NCBI GenBank assembly: GCA_918807975.1
Contig: OU964919.1
Coordinates: 40,369,824-40,433,823, forward strand
DNA from: Aplidium turbinatum
Taxonomy: Eukaryota; Chordata; Ascidiacea; Aplousobranchia; Polyclinidae
Direction of reading: 5' to 3'
DNA length: 64,000 nucleotides
The notes under the pieces are model-generated. The model saw only the letters and a list, made by a program, of their open reading frames with translations. It was not told the DNA's origin and searched no databases. Shown one piece after another: positions 42,632-54,840 of the stretch; the stretch's first letter is position 1, and every line of letters begins with the position of its first letter. The translations under genes and the position numbers were made by a program.

Positions 42632-45240
42632 TTGTTAAATTTAGCCCCAACATTTAATATGTCTACACTCGGTGGCGACAGGGACTCGACCGCCGTCGAC
42701 TCGACTGAGTTTAAGCCTGATGATGTTCTTTGCGGTCGGGCAGGCCATTCTGGGAAGGGACCCAATAACGATGAGGCTAAGTCAGTTCGAGAGGCCCGGC
42801 ATCTTAGAAGGGATATTTTAACTCAAATTGGGGAACTTTCTGTAGCCCTAGGTTCTTTGAGTGATAAGCAGGAACTGTTAATTTTTAGATCTAACTTATC
42901 TACTTTAGAAGAGGAATTACGGCATTTCCATGCTCTTTTGAGTAAAATTTTTAACTCTGCAATCTTGGCAGAACTTCGTGATAGGGTAGATCCCGAATTT
43001 AACTCGTTAAAAAATAACTTCGAACAAAAAGTAAGTGAGTTCTCAGATATGTTGGATGCTGACAAACATCCTGAGGATAGCGCCTCAAATGTAAGCACTA
43101 GGATGTCTAAAAGCTCGTCACGGATAGTTGCACAAATTAACCTGCAGTTAAGACGAGAGGAGCTCCAGATACAAGCCGAGGCCGAAGCGAGAGCTGCTGA
43201 GGCCGCCACGAGAGCTGCTGAGGCCGCCGCGAGAGCTGAGGCTGTCGCGAAAGCCGAAACGAGAGCTGCTGAGTTCGCACTCAAAGACGCACAGTTGAGG
43301 GCTGAACAACGTAAAGAGGTAGCTTTAGCTGAATATCGATCAGAGTTGGGCTCCCGGCGTAGTTCTAAGAAGGGCTCTTCTAGGCATTCCAGAAATGAAC
43401 ATCAATCGCAGTTTAATTTACATAACCTTTTCCAGACGCCTGTTCAATCTGTAAGTGGACCAGTACAATCCACATGTTTTCAAACTTTTTCAGGAGGTCT
43501 CGGGGCCGCAGCTAAGGATCTTCCGAAGGATCTAAAGCCAAAGCCTGCGAATTTTAGCCGAACTCTTCCCCCAGAGCGTACAGGTCACGGGGCCGCTGAT
43601 AGCAGTAATGCTTTGCCCCCTTCACAGTTTTCTGCGCCGCTAGTTTTTGATCGCCCAGCTACACGTAATTTGGATGGCTGTGAGAGGCGTATCGCGTCTC
43701 CTGATTTTAACGTGTGTGAGGATCGTGATCGGGCTGTGCATGTGACTGAGCTCCCTCAGCCCCTTAAGGGATATAGCTTGTCTTCTCCCGCTAAATCGAG
43801 TTCTCAACAGCAGGATTGCTTTTTTGAATACCAAAATAGTAGGACGTTTTTCGATAAGGCGGCCTTGATTGGTTACGATGGTAATAATATGCCATTTGTC
43901 TTCTTTAAAAATCGTATTACGGCCTTGATGGCAGCTTCTCCCTTTAAGGGGACTCGTTTGACTTTGTTACAAGCAGCTTGTGTTAGAACAGCTGCGCAAA
44001 CGATTGCTAATTTGGTTTCCGACACTCCTGGCTTGTCAGAGGAAGACAGGATAGAAATGTCGTTAGCTCGCTTGTCCCAACGTTTTGGAGTTCGTGGAGG
44101 TCTTTTCGCCGAACAGGAAATTTGAAAGTATCGCTATGGTAGCAAATTGAATTCAATCTCTTCCAGTGATTTGAAAGAGTTTAAAGATGAATTGTCGCAG
44201 TGTTTGCTTTACGCGCAAGCTTATGGTCAGCGTGATAAATTAGAAGGACGTTTTGTTTTGGATTTGGCTAAGCGACTCCCGTTTGACGCTAAGCAGCGTT
44301 ATTTTGACTTTTTAGGTGATCAGTATGGTGGCACTGAGGAGCCTACTTTTCAGAGTTTGTTTGAATTTGTAGTACGGGAGGAAACGCGCAAGTTGACTGA
44401 TTTTAGCATTATGCTAATGGGCGATTCTGGTGAGTCGCAGCAATTTAAAAAGTTTGGCAAAGGAAAATTGCCTTCTTGTCCGGTTAGGCAGACGTCGGTA
44501 AAACCCCATCATAATGTGATTTCAGAGAGTTCGCAGTACTCGACTGCTGTTGGCGCACCGCGCGGTGGTGTTGCCAGACGTAAAAACCTACCGGCATGCA
44601 TTTGTTGTTCGTCACATGGTCAAGTTGAATATCATTTTTTGTCTAATTGTAAAGAATTTTTGCGCTTGACACCTAAAGATCGGAGAGATGTCATTGTGAA
44701 AGCTGGCAAATGCTTAAATTGTTTGCGCCAGCATATGGTTAGGGATTGCGTTCATGCAAACAACTGTCGTAAGTGTGGCCCTAACAACGATAGGAAACAC
44801 TATTTTCTTCTGCATGATTTTTATGTGACGTCACGTGATTCTCTGGATTCGATTGGCAAAGATGATGCTGGTGCCAGAGTTCCTGTGCGTAATGTTAAGA
44901 TTGGAAATGTTAAAGCAGCTTTTAACCGCGTTACTGCTGCTCGTGTTTTGAATCCAATAACTGGTAAATCGAAGTTGATGTATTGTCAGCATGATCCTGG
45001 TTCGCAGTTGACATTTGTTTCGAGTGATTTGGTCTGCGAACTTGGCGTTAAACCGTATGATAAAGCGTCGTTTAAAATGGATACTCTGGCTGGTCAGAAA
45101 CCTACTTGTGCTAACCTTGTTAAACTCAACATCCAGTCGTTAGAGACGAATGAACTGTTTTGTGATATAACCTCGGTGGTTAACCCAGCTTAGGCTGAGG
45201 ATGTTAAAACTTTACCGCATAAACAAGATTTAAGTGGTTT
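42632..45240 (+). pseudogene. gag-protease region of BEL/Pao element A (fossil)
   Basis: Recognisable parts in order: an N-terminal helical region, an Ala/Arg/Glu-rich predicted long helix, a Pao-type gag core, a cysteine-histidine cluster (CLNCLRQHMVRDC, NNCRKCG), and an aspartic protease-like DPGSQLTFVS site. It closely resembles the corresponding region of element B (55502-58201). It is broken and expected to make no functional product. Confidence 0.8.
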
Positions 45241-46117
45241 CCGTCATTTTCATGACGTGAATATGTTTCATTTGAATGATTGTAGTACTGTAGATGTACT
45301 GATTGGCAACGACAACGCTTATTTGATGTGGGCAAAAAAAGAACGTGTTGGTGAAAATCGTAGTGAACCGCATGCTTTACTCACTCCCCTCGGTTGGTTG
45401 GCTTGTGGTGGTAAGTCACCCTTAGTTGAAAGCGTTGCTAATGTGTGCAGAGTGCAGACGTCTTCAGAGTCGGATGTCATCTCTGGCTTTCAGCGTAAAA
45501 TTGAGTCTCGTGATATGGAAATAGCAGACCTGAACAAAGTCATTCAGGATTTGACGTTGCAAAATGAACCTTGTGAATTGTCTCGCAATGACATTTTGGC
45601 TAGAGAACTTGTTGAACCGAATATTGAGTTGAAAGATGGTCGATTTGAGATACCTGTTCCGTTGAAGGAAGATATTGATCTACCTAACAATTTTGTGTTG
45701 GCGTCAGATAGAGCTGCTGCTTTAAGGAAGAAGGCTTTAAAACAACCTGAACTTTGTGATTTCCTTACTGACACCATGAAGGATCTTAAATCTAATGGCT
45801 ATATTGAGCGTGCTGGTGAAGCAGAAAATGTAAAGGGATTTGAATGGTATTTACCATACTTTGTGAGGTCACAATTAAAAAAGCGCATTGTTTACGATGG
45901 CAAGTCTGAATTTCGAGGAACTTGTGTTAATGATGTAATGTTTTCGGGTCCTGACTTGTTAAACCCTCTGGTAGATGTCTTGGCTAGATTTCGGCTTGGT
46001 AGATTTGGTTTCGTGGCCGATATGACTAAGTACTTTTTTCACATTTTGGACTCTTCAATACGTAACCCAATTTTATTGAACTGCTTACGTACACAGGCAG
46101 TGCTGTTCGGATCGTGA
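45241..46117 (+). pseudogene. Reverse transcriptase remnant of BEL/Pao element A (fossil)
   Basis: This is the start of the Pao-type pol, with NMFHLNDCSTVDVLIGND-like DUF1758-to-RT transition and LKKRIVYDGKSEFRGTCVND. Incomplete fossil. Confidence 0.75.
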
Positions 46118-47099
46118 ACGAACGCCCTTTCCCAAGTAGCAAAGATTGGCGTCTAGCCAGCTCCACGCTAGCGAAGTTATTGGCGACGCGCCAGCGATAA
46201 TCGCCATCCAGCCGCCACCGATCTGCTCATCGTATAGCCGGCGTAACGCTGGCGAAATTCGACAATAAAGTCGGCTGTGCGTAAGCGCCTCGATCGCGAA
46301 AGTCGCTCAAGTCAGTTAACGGCGCGCTGTCTGTACGCCAACGAATTTCGCTAAACTTACTGGCACGTTTTTGCGGCTGCGCGCGCTGTCGCTGGACTGA
46401 CGAATGTCGCCCTGCTGAATCCCTTTTTTTCGGCCACCATCAGCAGCTGTTGTTTGCGAAATTATCAAAACAAAACACTAAAACTTTTTGAAGCATTTTG
46501 TGTATTAATTGTCTTTTTGTGGTTAAAGCGAGACGCAATTCAAAAATGTAAAACAACGAAAACAATGACGATTTTTAATACACTGTCCATTTTCGTAACA
46601 CAATGCTAAAAAATGTGTTTCCGTAATTAATGAATGGCGGTTTTTCTGATCATTTGTAATACAAATAACAAAACAATTTACAAGTCCAATCCATGTGAGA
46701 GCAAAGCTAAAGACTATAAATATGAGCTGTTAAGTGAATTTTGACAGTTTTCGCAAAGCAATAATTTTTAAGAAAAAAATTCTATTAAAAAAACTTTCTT
46801 GGTTTTCTAAACTATAATGAGTTTGATTAAAATTTTTGCTTGCAAGATTTACCCTAGGCCTAGGGTAGGGGTAAGTAAAATTTACTCCCGGTTAGAAACC
46901 AATTGTGTACTACATACGACAGTATCATAACTATAAGCATATATGGTAGGTATTGCAATACGTCAAAATCACAGCACTGGAAGAAAATACACAGCAACAT
47001 CAAGAACACTACCGTACTATTGCTTCCACTGTACTCTATGATGTAATAAAGATTAATACGTAGCCAGCAGAGAAATTGAAATTAATGAGTTTTTTGTAC

Positions 47100-47230
47100 T
47101 ATCTGGCTTTGAGGGTTGCCAGCACGCTAACCACAATTATAGGAAAGGGCCGCCTGAACGACGACCTTAACGCATTTTCGTTTGCACATCTGTTGTGGCT
47201 GTCATGCTGGCAACCTTCAAAGCCAGATAA
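47100..47230. mobile_element. 131-bp MITE with TATCTGGCTTTGA ends
   Basis: TATCTGGCTTTGAGGGTTGC and its reverse complement (one or two changes) bound the element. The inverted match runs through CCAGCACG / CATGCTGG to CCACAA / TTGTGG, about 38 bp per arm. Confidence 0.7.
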
Positions 47231-48059
47231 CAGAAAATTCAAACCCTCATAACATACCATTGCATGAAAAAAAATGTAAATCCACGTAGGATACATGCAG
47301 TATACCAACAATCATGAGTGATTATTGCGTTCCGACATCCATTAGGTGAATATAAAAAAAAATGGGAACAGGTCGTTTTGACGCCAAAGAGCTTGGGTTC
47401 GGGGTAATGTTAGGGATTAGGACTGGCGGCAAAACACCCCTCCGTAAATACGTTTGTTTAACAACATTGAACATATACGAGAATAACATTAAACCCGACT
47501 TCATTACAAGAATTAATGTTAGTGAATAGACGGCACAACAGTGTTTGGCAATAGCTTGTCGGGATAAGCTTGTCCCCAAATACAACTACTGTACGAAGGA
47601 AGCAAACCGAATTAAGAGGCACGCAAAAATAATAATTCGCAGCAAGATGTTAAAAGAGAACACTAAAAGGTCAACAAACAATCAAAAAACAGATAGCGTT
47701 CATGTATCGTCGGAATTTTTATCTGCGCCGGAAGTTTTGTTTGCCCGGTTCTTTTTTTTTTTTCATTTCTGTCACCAGCCGCCTTCAAATACCGCTTCAC
47801 TGCAGAGTCGATAACTTTGTCCGTCGCCTTGGCTTGCCTTCGAATCACATCTGTAATAATACAATATGCTCTCTCTGTGAAAACAATTTCGCTCACAACA
47901 ACAACTTAATTACACTACTAACTCATTATTAGGGATCGAACCGATGGCAAGTATCCTTCACCTGCATGAGGACATGAGCGGGGTTCACTACAATGAAATG
48001 TACTGTATAAACCCCCCTATGACGTAGCAAGACGGGTAGTAAAAAAAAAAAATTGTAAT

Positions 48060-48160
48060 TAGGAAACGTTCAAATATTACGTAACGCCTTCGACGGGGGG
48101 GGGGGGGGGGTTATGTAAAGCGTTACGTTAGCGTCACATCGGTGGGGGAGGGGTTTAATA
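48060..48160. repeat. TTACGTAACGC repeat remnant with long G run
   Basis: ATATTACGTAACGCCTTCGA, then about 16 consecutive G, then AAAGCGTTACGTTAGCGTCA. Probably a degenerate MITE end. The G run may be of uncertain length in sequencing. Confidence 0.45.
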
Positions 48161-48994
48161 TAATTCATCAGTGATAATACTCAGCATTATTGAAACATCT
48201 TTTGTGATAAGGTGCTGCTGAAACCCGTGTTTTATCCTGCAACAACAACCACGCATGTGATATTGGGAAGGCATGGCTAAATAGTAGAAACTGATCTATT
48301 ACAGGACGTTGTCACATTTTAACGTTTACATTACAGAAAAATGTTCCATTCCTTGATAAATCTTCTAATTTGTCAATCCTCAGTTGATTTGATTTATATT
48401 TAACTTCCATTCATTAAAACAAAGAAGCCTGGCATTTTCCACCATCGTACTGTAGTATGCATGGTGTTGGCAATTAGCATTGCAGCACTTATTGCTGACG
48501 GTAGCTCGTAAAACTACTTAAATATACAATTATATACATACAAACTTACCAAATAACACTTTTTTTATTTTCAGATCAAGAAAGGCAGTTTTTTCGTTTT
48601 TTCCACTCCAATTAAACTGAGCGGCCAGATCGTCATTCATTAAAAGTCGCATAACTCTTCACACAGTTTCCGTACAATCATTTTCTCCAACCGTTGTTAT
48701 TTTCCATCGCTGTTAAATGAACATCTACACGTTACTCAATAGTCAGTTTAAAACTATTAAAACTGAACAAAGGAACAAGCGAAGTCTAGATCGTGAACTC
48801 AAACCAAACAACTACATGTTCTATATATTGATTAATTGTTAGGTTATTCTTTAAAAATCATCATAAATTAGTTTAATAAACATGATTCTATTTTACAAAC
48901 TAAATTATTTCTGCACACAAAATGTATGTGGAAGCGTTTAGAGCAAAACAAACAAGTTTTAAAAATTGAAACTGAGCAGTTGACTAATTAAAAG

Positions 48995-49082
48995 CCCAGA
49001 CAGCAAAATCTGTCATTTTTACATTGGTTCAATGTCCGCAGACGTCACATCAATGTAAAAATGACGGATTTTGCTGTCTGGG
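48995..49082. mobile_element. 88-bp palindromic MITE (CCCAGACAGCAAAAT ends)
   Basis: The two arms of 32 bp, starting CCCAGACAGCAAAATC, are inverted copies with one difference. The loop contains GTTCAATGTCCGCAGACGTC. Related to 37506-37583. Confidence 0.8.
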
Positions 49083-49254
49083 AGGTTCTAATCTTTTTTG
49101 AGTATGATTTACTGTAGTCTGTAAGTACAACCTGCAAAGCGAAAACAAACATGTAACTAATATGACAACAGTTACTTTATAGGTGCAATAACAAATATTT
49201 TGTCAACACGTCATGTTAGAATTTAACTGATCGGTTGTTGCATGACATCAGGCT

Positions 49255-49312
49255 GGTGTAGCCATGTCGGAAATAGGATTGCATGTAGGCTACCTATTCC
49301 GACATGGCCTAC
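49255..49312. repeat. Short hairpin TAGCCATGTCGGAAATAGG
   Basis: TGTAGCCATGTCGGAAATAGG is mirrored by CCTATTCCGACATGGCCTAC with a short loop, giving a stem of about 20 bp. Confidence 0.65.
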
Positions 49313-49865
49313 CACACGTGTAGCTTGTGGCATAAAAGTGTATAACAAATGAGTACAGTGACTTACTATAGGTGCCAAAACATCCGCATCTTCTTCTAAC
49401 TTTTCTTCCAGATCAAAAAGAGAGCGTTAGTTAGCTTGCTTAAAATTGGTAGCTTAAATCTTCATGTAATTAAGGTTAAAACACAATAAACTAGGACACA
49501 GTTCCCTCTTTCGACACTTTCTTACATGCTGTAGGCGTAACCGGGCACAGCAAAATAGCTAAGTGCAAAGTAAGCTTTATTGTACAGCAGTCTACTCAAT
49601 AACTGAGCAAGCGCAAAAGACAATTAATCAGACAAACAGGCTTTTCAACTCAAATCAACCGCGTGTTTGAAATGGCACGTGACTTCAATCAAGCGCAACT
49701 AAACGGTATGATGACGAATTTTTTCTAATCAAGCGCGAAGCTCGGCCTTTCGTACGAAACCAACACCATCTGACGAAACTCGACGGCGCGTTGCCAGCGG
49801 AAAGCGAGCGAAAATCGAAAGCGCGTCTCTCGCTCGAAAGTCGACGGCGCGAAGCTAGCAGAAAA

Positions 49866-50018
49866 CGCTCACATTGGCGACATCGAAAATCGTTAGCTGT
49901 AGGACAGCGCCTGAGTGGCGAATATCGTCATGACTTTAAAGAAAAAAAAATCATGACGATATTCGCCAGTGAGGCGCTGTCCTACAGCTAACGATTTTCG
50001 ATGTCGCCAATGTGAGCG
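49866..50018. repeat. 68-bp-arm near-perfect hairpin at the end of the nested element
   Basis: The arms 49866-49933 (from CGCTCACATTGGCGACATCG) and 49951-50018 are inverted copies, differing only at a three-base GAG/CAC spot. A 17-bp AT-rich loop (TTTAAAGAAAAAAAA) separates them. It can fold as a cruciform or, if transcribed, a long RNA hairpin. Confidence 0.85.
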
Positions 50019-50069
50019 CTCGCCGCCCTGATGACGCCAGCTGCACGCCGACTATTGCTACCTGGGTTG

Positions 50070-50525
50070 GTACCTTTGAGTGACGACCCTAGGGATTTTA
50101 CTGTCATCACCCCTGCCTCACTTTTGACCCCATACTTAGACCCATACTGTGCTGTTGGGAAACCACATGATCGTGACCAACTAAGAAGGGATTATCGGTT
50201 CAATTTGTCACTTTCTCAGCAGTTTTGGAGTAAATGGATCGATTTTTACTTGTCAGGTCTTCAGGGCCTGAAAAAATGGCTAAAAATGGCCGAGAATTTG
50301 GAGCCTGGTCAACTTGTAGTGGTGGGTTCTCTCCAAGACATTGGTAAACGTGGGAAGTATCAACTTGGGAGGGTGCATGAGGTAGTTCCACAAATTAGGA
50401 AAGGGAAGCCTGTGGTTCGTAGAGCTAAAGTTGCCGTCTGCAACTATGATGAGAGTACAGGGAAAGTGAAAGTAGACTACGTGTTGAGGGATATTTCGTG
50501 CCTCGCCCCCGTAAAGAACACCTAA
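50070..50525 (+). pseudogene. Integrase C-terminal remnant of BEL/Pao element A (fossil)
   Basis: LEPGQLVVVGSLQDIGKRGK and WLKMAENLEP belong to the Pao integrase C-terminal module (DUF5641-like). A parallel region is present in element B. Fossil, incomplete. Confidence 0.75.
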
Positions 50526-50833
50526 GTGTTAGGGTTTGAGCCTGGTTTTGTCTGCGGTGGCCGACACTTGTCTGAGCCCAGAACAGTCGGTTATTATCGC
50601 AACCATTGTACATAGCGTCATTTTAGCGTGTACCTATGGTACCAATTTCATGTATCGTCGTGTATTATTCGTATTGCTGTTCATTCTTTGCATGCCCTTT
50701 GTATTTGCGTATTAACTTAAACGTGAGTGACTCAAACAATTTGTGTATCACGTGTTTTTATTCATTGGCTCACAATTGTCGTCAATTCTTTTTTAGTTAT
50801 GCCATGTCAGACTGTCATAACTAGGGGCCGCTA

Positions 50834-51399
50834 TGTTCCAGACAATTTTTCACCTAATCAAACGTCATATAAAAACCGTTCAGGTCTACTGAATCTTAGC
50901 GTATTACGTCATGGAATTTTTCCTAAAAATGAGCCAAAATTGCACCATCGTTCGTAAGACTTGTGTCAAACCTGTTTAAACATGAAACATTGGATCACCA
51001 CCTTTGAACACCTGTTAGAATTGCGTGACAATGTCTTTCATTATTGCGTCACAGTTACTGTTTACGTGAGTTTGAGATATCGCAAATTATTCTAGTCATT
51101 TTTAAAATTGTTGCTTGAAGAGGTTGGTCGCATGTTTAACTGGTTTGCTTAGTGCTTGTCAGCTGGACGAAAATTTTCGTCTTTTATCTAAGTAGTTTGT
51201 TGTATTGACAAGTTTTTAGTGGTGTACGGTGTTGCAGCTCAATTTCGACAGCCAGGTGGCTAATTTTACAGAAATACAATTCTCGAATAGACGTTTCCTG
51301 AAGAGTGTTTCTTTTCGGTCATTACATACAGACGAACGGATCTGGGAATCTTATGTTACAATTTTCCCACGAAAAGATTATGGTTTACCGCTGTGACCA
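50834..51399 (+). repeat. 3' LTR of BEL/Pao element A
   Basis: Partner of 41398-41961, with scattered differences, and followed by the 5-bp duplication. Confidence 0.88.
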
Positions 51400-51404
51400 G
51401 TGAC

Positions 51405-51601
51405 GCAATAATGAAAGGAATTGTGAAGCAATTCAAACAGGTGTTCAAAGGTGATGATGCAATGTTTCATCAGGTCTTACGAACGATGGTGCAATATTTG
51501 GACATTTTCTAGCAATTTCCATGACGTAAGATGCCAGGTAGGTTAAGTAGACCATAACGGTTTTATATGACGTTTGATTTGGTGAACAATTGGCTGGAAC
51601 A
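51405..51601 (-). repeat. Old BEL/Pao solo LTR, second part
   Basis: Remaining portion of the solo LTR described at 41055-41397. It ends in GGCTGGAACA, the reverse complement of the LTR start, followed by the 5-bp CGCGG duplication. Confidence 0.85.
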
Positions 51602-51606
51602 CGCGG

Positions 51607-52723
51607 AGATTACAAAATGTGAAGATGGAAGAGATTTTTGAGATGGAATGGAAGATTTCTAAGATGGAATTGAGATGGAATGGAAGAAAATCTCAGGATG
51701 GAAGATGGAAAAAACGTCTTCCATTCCATCCCATACCCTGACAATCACATCACAAGTTTGCAACACACAAGCTTTCATTTTGAATTTGACATCAGCGCAG
51801 ATAATGGACTTTTCTTGCAGCTCTATGCAATGAAGCCTATTCACAATCAAGTTGGTGCTTAGCCTACTAATGAAGCAGCCATACTTAATAATTGGTTCAG
51901 CAATCAGCAGTTAAAGGAATCTTTGTGAAAACGTGGAATCAACGTTAAAAACAAAGAACTTTTGACTGTTATATTTTATTCAAGTTACTTTTATAAGAAA
52001 AACAAGCCAATAAGTGATACAACAACAAGCCACTTATTAATGGGTTCTAGTAGCTGGACTAACTGCGCATAAACTATTAGTGCAGTCGTGGGAGCTTAAA
52101 AAGTGGTGTTTGTGGGAAATTTTTTTTATCAAGCTGATACTTTTCTCAGACCTTCCCCATATTATGCAGATGGCTCAGAAAAAAATCCCCATCAATCGGA
52201 TGATGGGAACCCCCCTTTTGGACCCATTTTCCAAATGACGTCACAATCCCTTTATGAAAATTTTAAGTTTTTCAAAATAGGACATATTATACATCATTTT
52301 TTAGCTTTTTTCAAGGGGAACAACTTTTTCTATTAACAAGAACCCTGAAAATGTACAGAAAAAGAGTTATTACCGATTAAGCAAAAGGATAAATCTGTCA
52401 ATTTCAGGCAAATTTGAAATTATTCGTCACTGTTGGACTTATTCTTCTATATTGTATAACAAAAATTAAACAAAGTAAGCGAAATGTAAATTGAAGCTAT
52501 CATCAAAAACGACAAAGATGTTGCTTTCCTCCTCGTCTTGTCCCGTTTCATATCTTCATTGTACGAGAATTCTTTTTCTTCGGTACCAACATCGACGTTA
52601 CGCAGAAGTGAAAAAAAGTCTTCATTCTTAAGTTTTTCGTCTAGTCTCTGGAATATGTCGTTCATACAAATTATTACTTAGATATGAAAAAGATGTGAAA
52701 CTATCTTTGTATTTCAAGCATGC
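51607..52723. other. Non-coding stretch with GGAAT repeats
   Basis: The block at 51619-51735 is GGATGGAAGA/GGAATGGAAG-type simple sequence, turning into its reverse complement (TCTTCCATTCCATCCC) at the end. The rest, to the 3' end of the broken gene at 52724, has no recognisable coding region. Confidence 0.5.
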
Positions 52724-54338
52724 TTAGGCTACTATACTATTACATTCCACACCATGACATTCACCACACGAAGAAACACATGCCATTCCATAATTGCGAC
52801 AGGTGCAAGTTTTCGTTCCACATGGATTTTTCGTTGATTTCTTACATCTGCATCTAATTACTTTGGTCAATGCTTCTGGTGCTATAGGCATATCCGTCAT
52901 TATTGGGACATTTGGGACAAGTTCGTTGTTGCTATTGTTTCTCCATCCCCATTCACAAACATTGAATTTAAATTCTAAAGACGTAACCCATGGAAGCAGG
53001 CTGCTCTTTGGCTCGGTGGTAGCTTTTCGGTGCAATTATCCCTTCGCATGCCATATACATGTAATTGTCATGTCTAAAAGTAAACAAAGATAAATATTAC
53101 ATACAGGGTATCTAGAATTGGACAAAATTTTGAAAGTGTAAACATTATTATATAATCCCTATGTAAAAATACATAGGCTACCTGAGTTTAGTAAGCGTTG
53201 AATCTTCATTGCCACAATACCAGATCTTGAATGCAGTTATAGAGGCTTCTCCGACCTCGTTTTGGGAACTCCAGACATTGCTGATAATTGCAGAATTCTG
53301 TTTCAGCGTTTCTGATTTTCGCAAACTTTTTTTCCCTTTTTCAAATATCGATGACGTTGTGTCGCATCCTGACCATGCATGGAGGAAAAGAAGATCTTCT
53401 TTAATATCTTTAATACTTGGGTTGGCTTCTTTGATTCTCCAGGCTTTGTTGAAGCGCTCCTTGGTCGAAGTAAATATCATCATGAGCGTCAGTCTTCCAA
53501 TGATGCAGTAACATAGTAACTACATCAGTATCATCAGCAATGACATTTACTGGACCTTTTCGAAGAAGAGCATAATCAAGGGATTTCGCTACAATGGAAC
53601 CGTCAGCATCATCAGAGCATTTTGCCTCGCGTAATTAACCGCCATGCGATGTGCCTTTCTCCTCTGCTTTGCAGTTTTATTCTTGTGCATTTCGTTTTTC
53701 AATATTCATTGTGTAGATCAGTTATTTTCAATGTAGATGTTATTGTAAAATCATCACAGCAGTTGTGAACTTCAACTTCGGATTGTCTCAGAAGGGTAGA
53801 AACAAATTTGATGAATTCAGCCTTGGTTTCGATGCAGCTGAGGTAGCGATCTTGAGTAAAAGGAAGTGAATTGCTCGGATCAATTTTCACAAACGTGCTC
53901 TGTAGAACGGAATTTCGGCGCAAGTGCTCGTGACTTTTAGTACTTTCGTCATGATAGACATCAAATACAACTACAGCATGGGTATAATGTTTTTGGATAT
54001 ATTTCACATACGAATTTCAAACTTCCGAAAACTTCATTCCTTTTTTCCAGCGAACTTTATGTAGTAGGCCTAATGCACCACCGTCGATATAATAGAAGTT
54101 GCTTGTTGATTTCCTCTAAAGCATGCGACGAAGAACCAGGCAAAAGAATTTTTCGAAGAGAGGGTTTGTCAGGCTTTCTCATCATGCCTTCCTTGAACAT
54201 CGACATTGGCTCTGAAGTCAACTCGAATTCGAAAAATTGCTCAAGGCTTTCCTCGCTTTCAGCAACAGCAAACATCCTATTGAACATGACTTTCGAACCA
54301 ATACCACTTGCACTACTTTCTGTTTTGTTTACTTCCAT
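52724..54338 (-). pseudogene. Broken multicopy gene with SGCDTTS motif and CXC cluster
   Basis: Four minus-strand open segments follow family order. At 54338-54057 is FFEFELTSEPMSMFKEGMM. At 54007-53699 is VVVFDVYHDESTKS. At 53483-53178 is FLHAWSGCDTTSS, which resembles the PIN/FEN-like nuclease core 'GCD'. At 53035-52724 is a CXC (tesmin/TSO1-like) cluster, CRCKKSTKNPCGTKTCTCRN then CVSSCGECHGVEC. I recall proteins of this layout as multicopy in cnidarians and other invertebrates with function unknown, from memory only. Frames change between segments, so the gene is dead. Its N-terminal part continues at 60357-60640, beyond BEL/Pao element B. Confidence 0.65.
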
Positions 54339-54339
54339 T
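54222..54339. repeat. 118-bp flank repeated inside BEL/Pao element B
   Basis: This piece of the broken gene, directly left of the 5' LTR, recurs at 59734-59851 directly left of the 3' LTR. It looks identical. Together with the LTR it makes a 618-bp direct repeat (54222-54839 and 59734-60351). Confidence 0.9.
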
Positions 54340-54839
54340 TGTTACAGACGGTTGTTCGCCTGGTCAAACGTCATGTAGAAACCGTTCGGGTCTACTGAAT
54401 ATTACGTCATGGAAATTCCTAAAACATGAGCCAAAATTGCACCATCGTCCGTAAGACTCGTGTCAGACCGGTTTAAACCTGTTTGGACATGTTGTTGCGT
54501 CGCGCTACTGCTGGCGTGCCTTTGAGTTATCACAAATTTTTCTGATTCATTCTTGAAGTTGTTTGTTGGAAGTCGGTCGCACATTTAACTGGTTTATTTG
54601 GTGCTTGCTAGCTGGACAAACTCTCCGTCTTTTATCCAAGTAATTTGTATTGTAGTGACAGTTTTTAGGTGTACGGCGTTGCACCATTTCGATAGCCACG
54701 GGCTAATTTTACTGGAATACACTTTGAATAGACGTTTCGAAGGTGTGTTTATTTTTCGGTCATTACGTACAGACAAACGGATCCGGGAACTTTATGTTAC
54801 AATTTTCCCACGAAGAATTATGGTTTACCGCTGTGACCA
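54340..54839 (+). repeat. 5' LTR of BEL/Pao element B
   Basis: 500 bp, identical by eye to 59852-60351, and related to the element A LTRs but clearly a different subfamily (shorter, several length differences). Confidence 0.9.
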
Positions 54840-54840
54840 T

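Larger units (their letters stand above)
46131..50066. mobile_element. 3.9-kb DNA element nested in BEL/Pao element A
   Basis: The ends CCCAAGTAGCAAAGATTGGC and (in reverse complement) CCCAGGTAGCAATAGTCGGC are inverted. TT lies on both sides (46129-46130 and 50067-50068), so at most a 2-bp duplication. The first 300 bp and the last 330 bp are GC-rich and full of GGCGA and TTCGCC words. The right end also holds a 68-bp-arm hairpin. The interior is AT-rich, with no transposase recognised, and contains several smaller palindromic MITEs. The superfamily is unknown. Confidence 0.7.
41398..51399 (+). mobile_element. BEL/Pao LTR retrotransposon A (fossil, broken)
   Basis: LTRs of about 565 bp at 41398-41961 and 50834-51399 start TGTTCCAGAC and end GCTGTGACCA. 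GTGAC at 41393-41397 and 51400-51404 is a 5-bp duplication usual for BEL/Pao. Parts in order: leader, gag-like and protease region (about 42.6-45.2 kb), reverse transcriptase remnant (about 45.2-46.1 kb), integrase C-terminal remnant (about 50.07-50.53 kb). A 3.9-kb DNA element sits inside pol. The LTRs differ from each other at a modest number of sites, so the insertion is not very recent. The copy is broken, with several breaks. Confidence 0.9.

Noticed and set aside
47936-48000. tRNA gene or tRNA-derived SINE on the minus strand
   Set aside because: GGTTCGATCCC looks like a B box, but I could not fold a cloverleaf and no good A box lies at the right distance.
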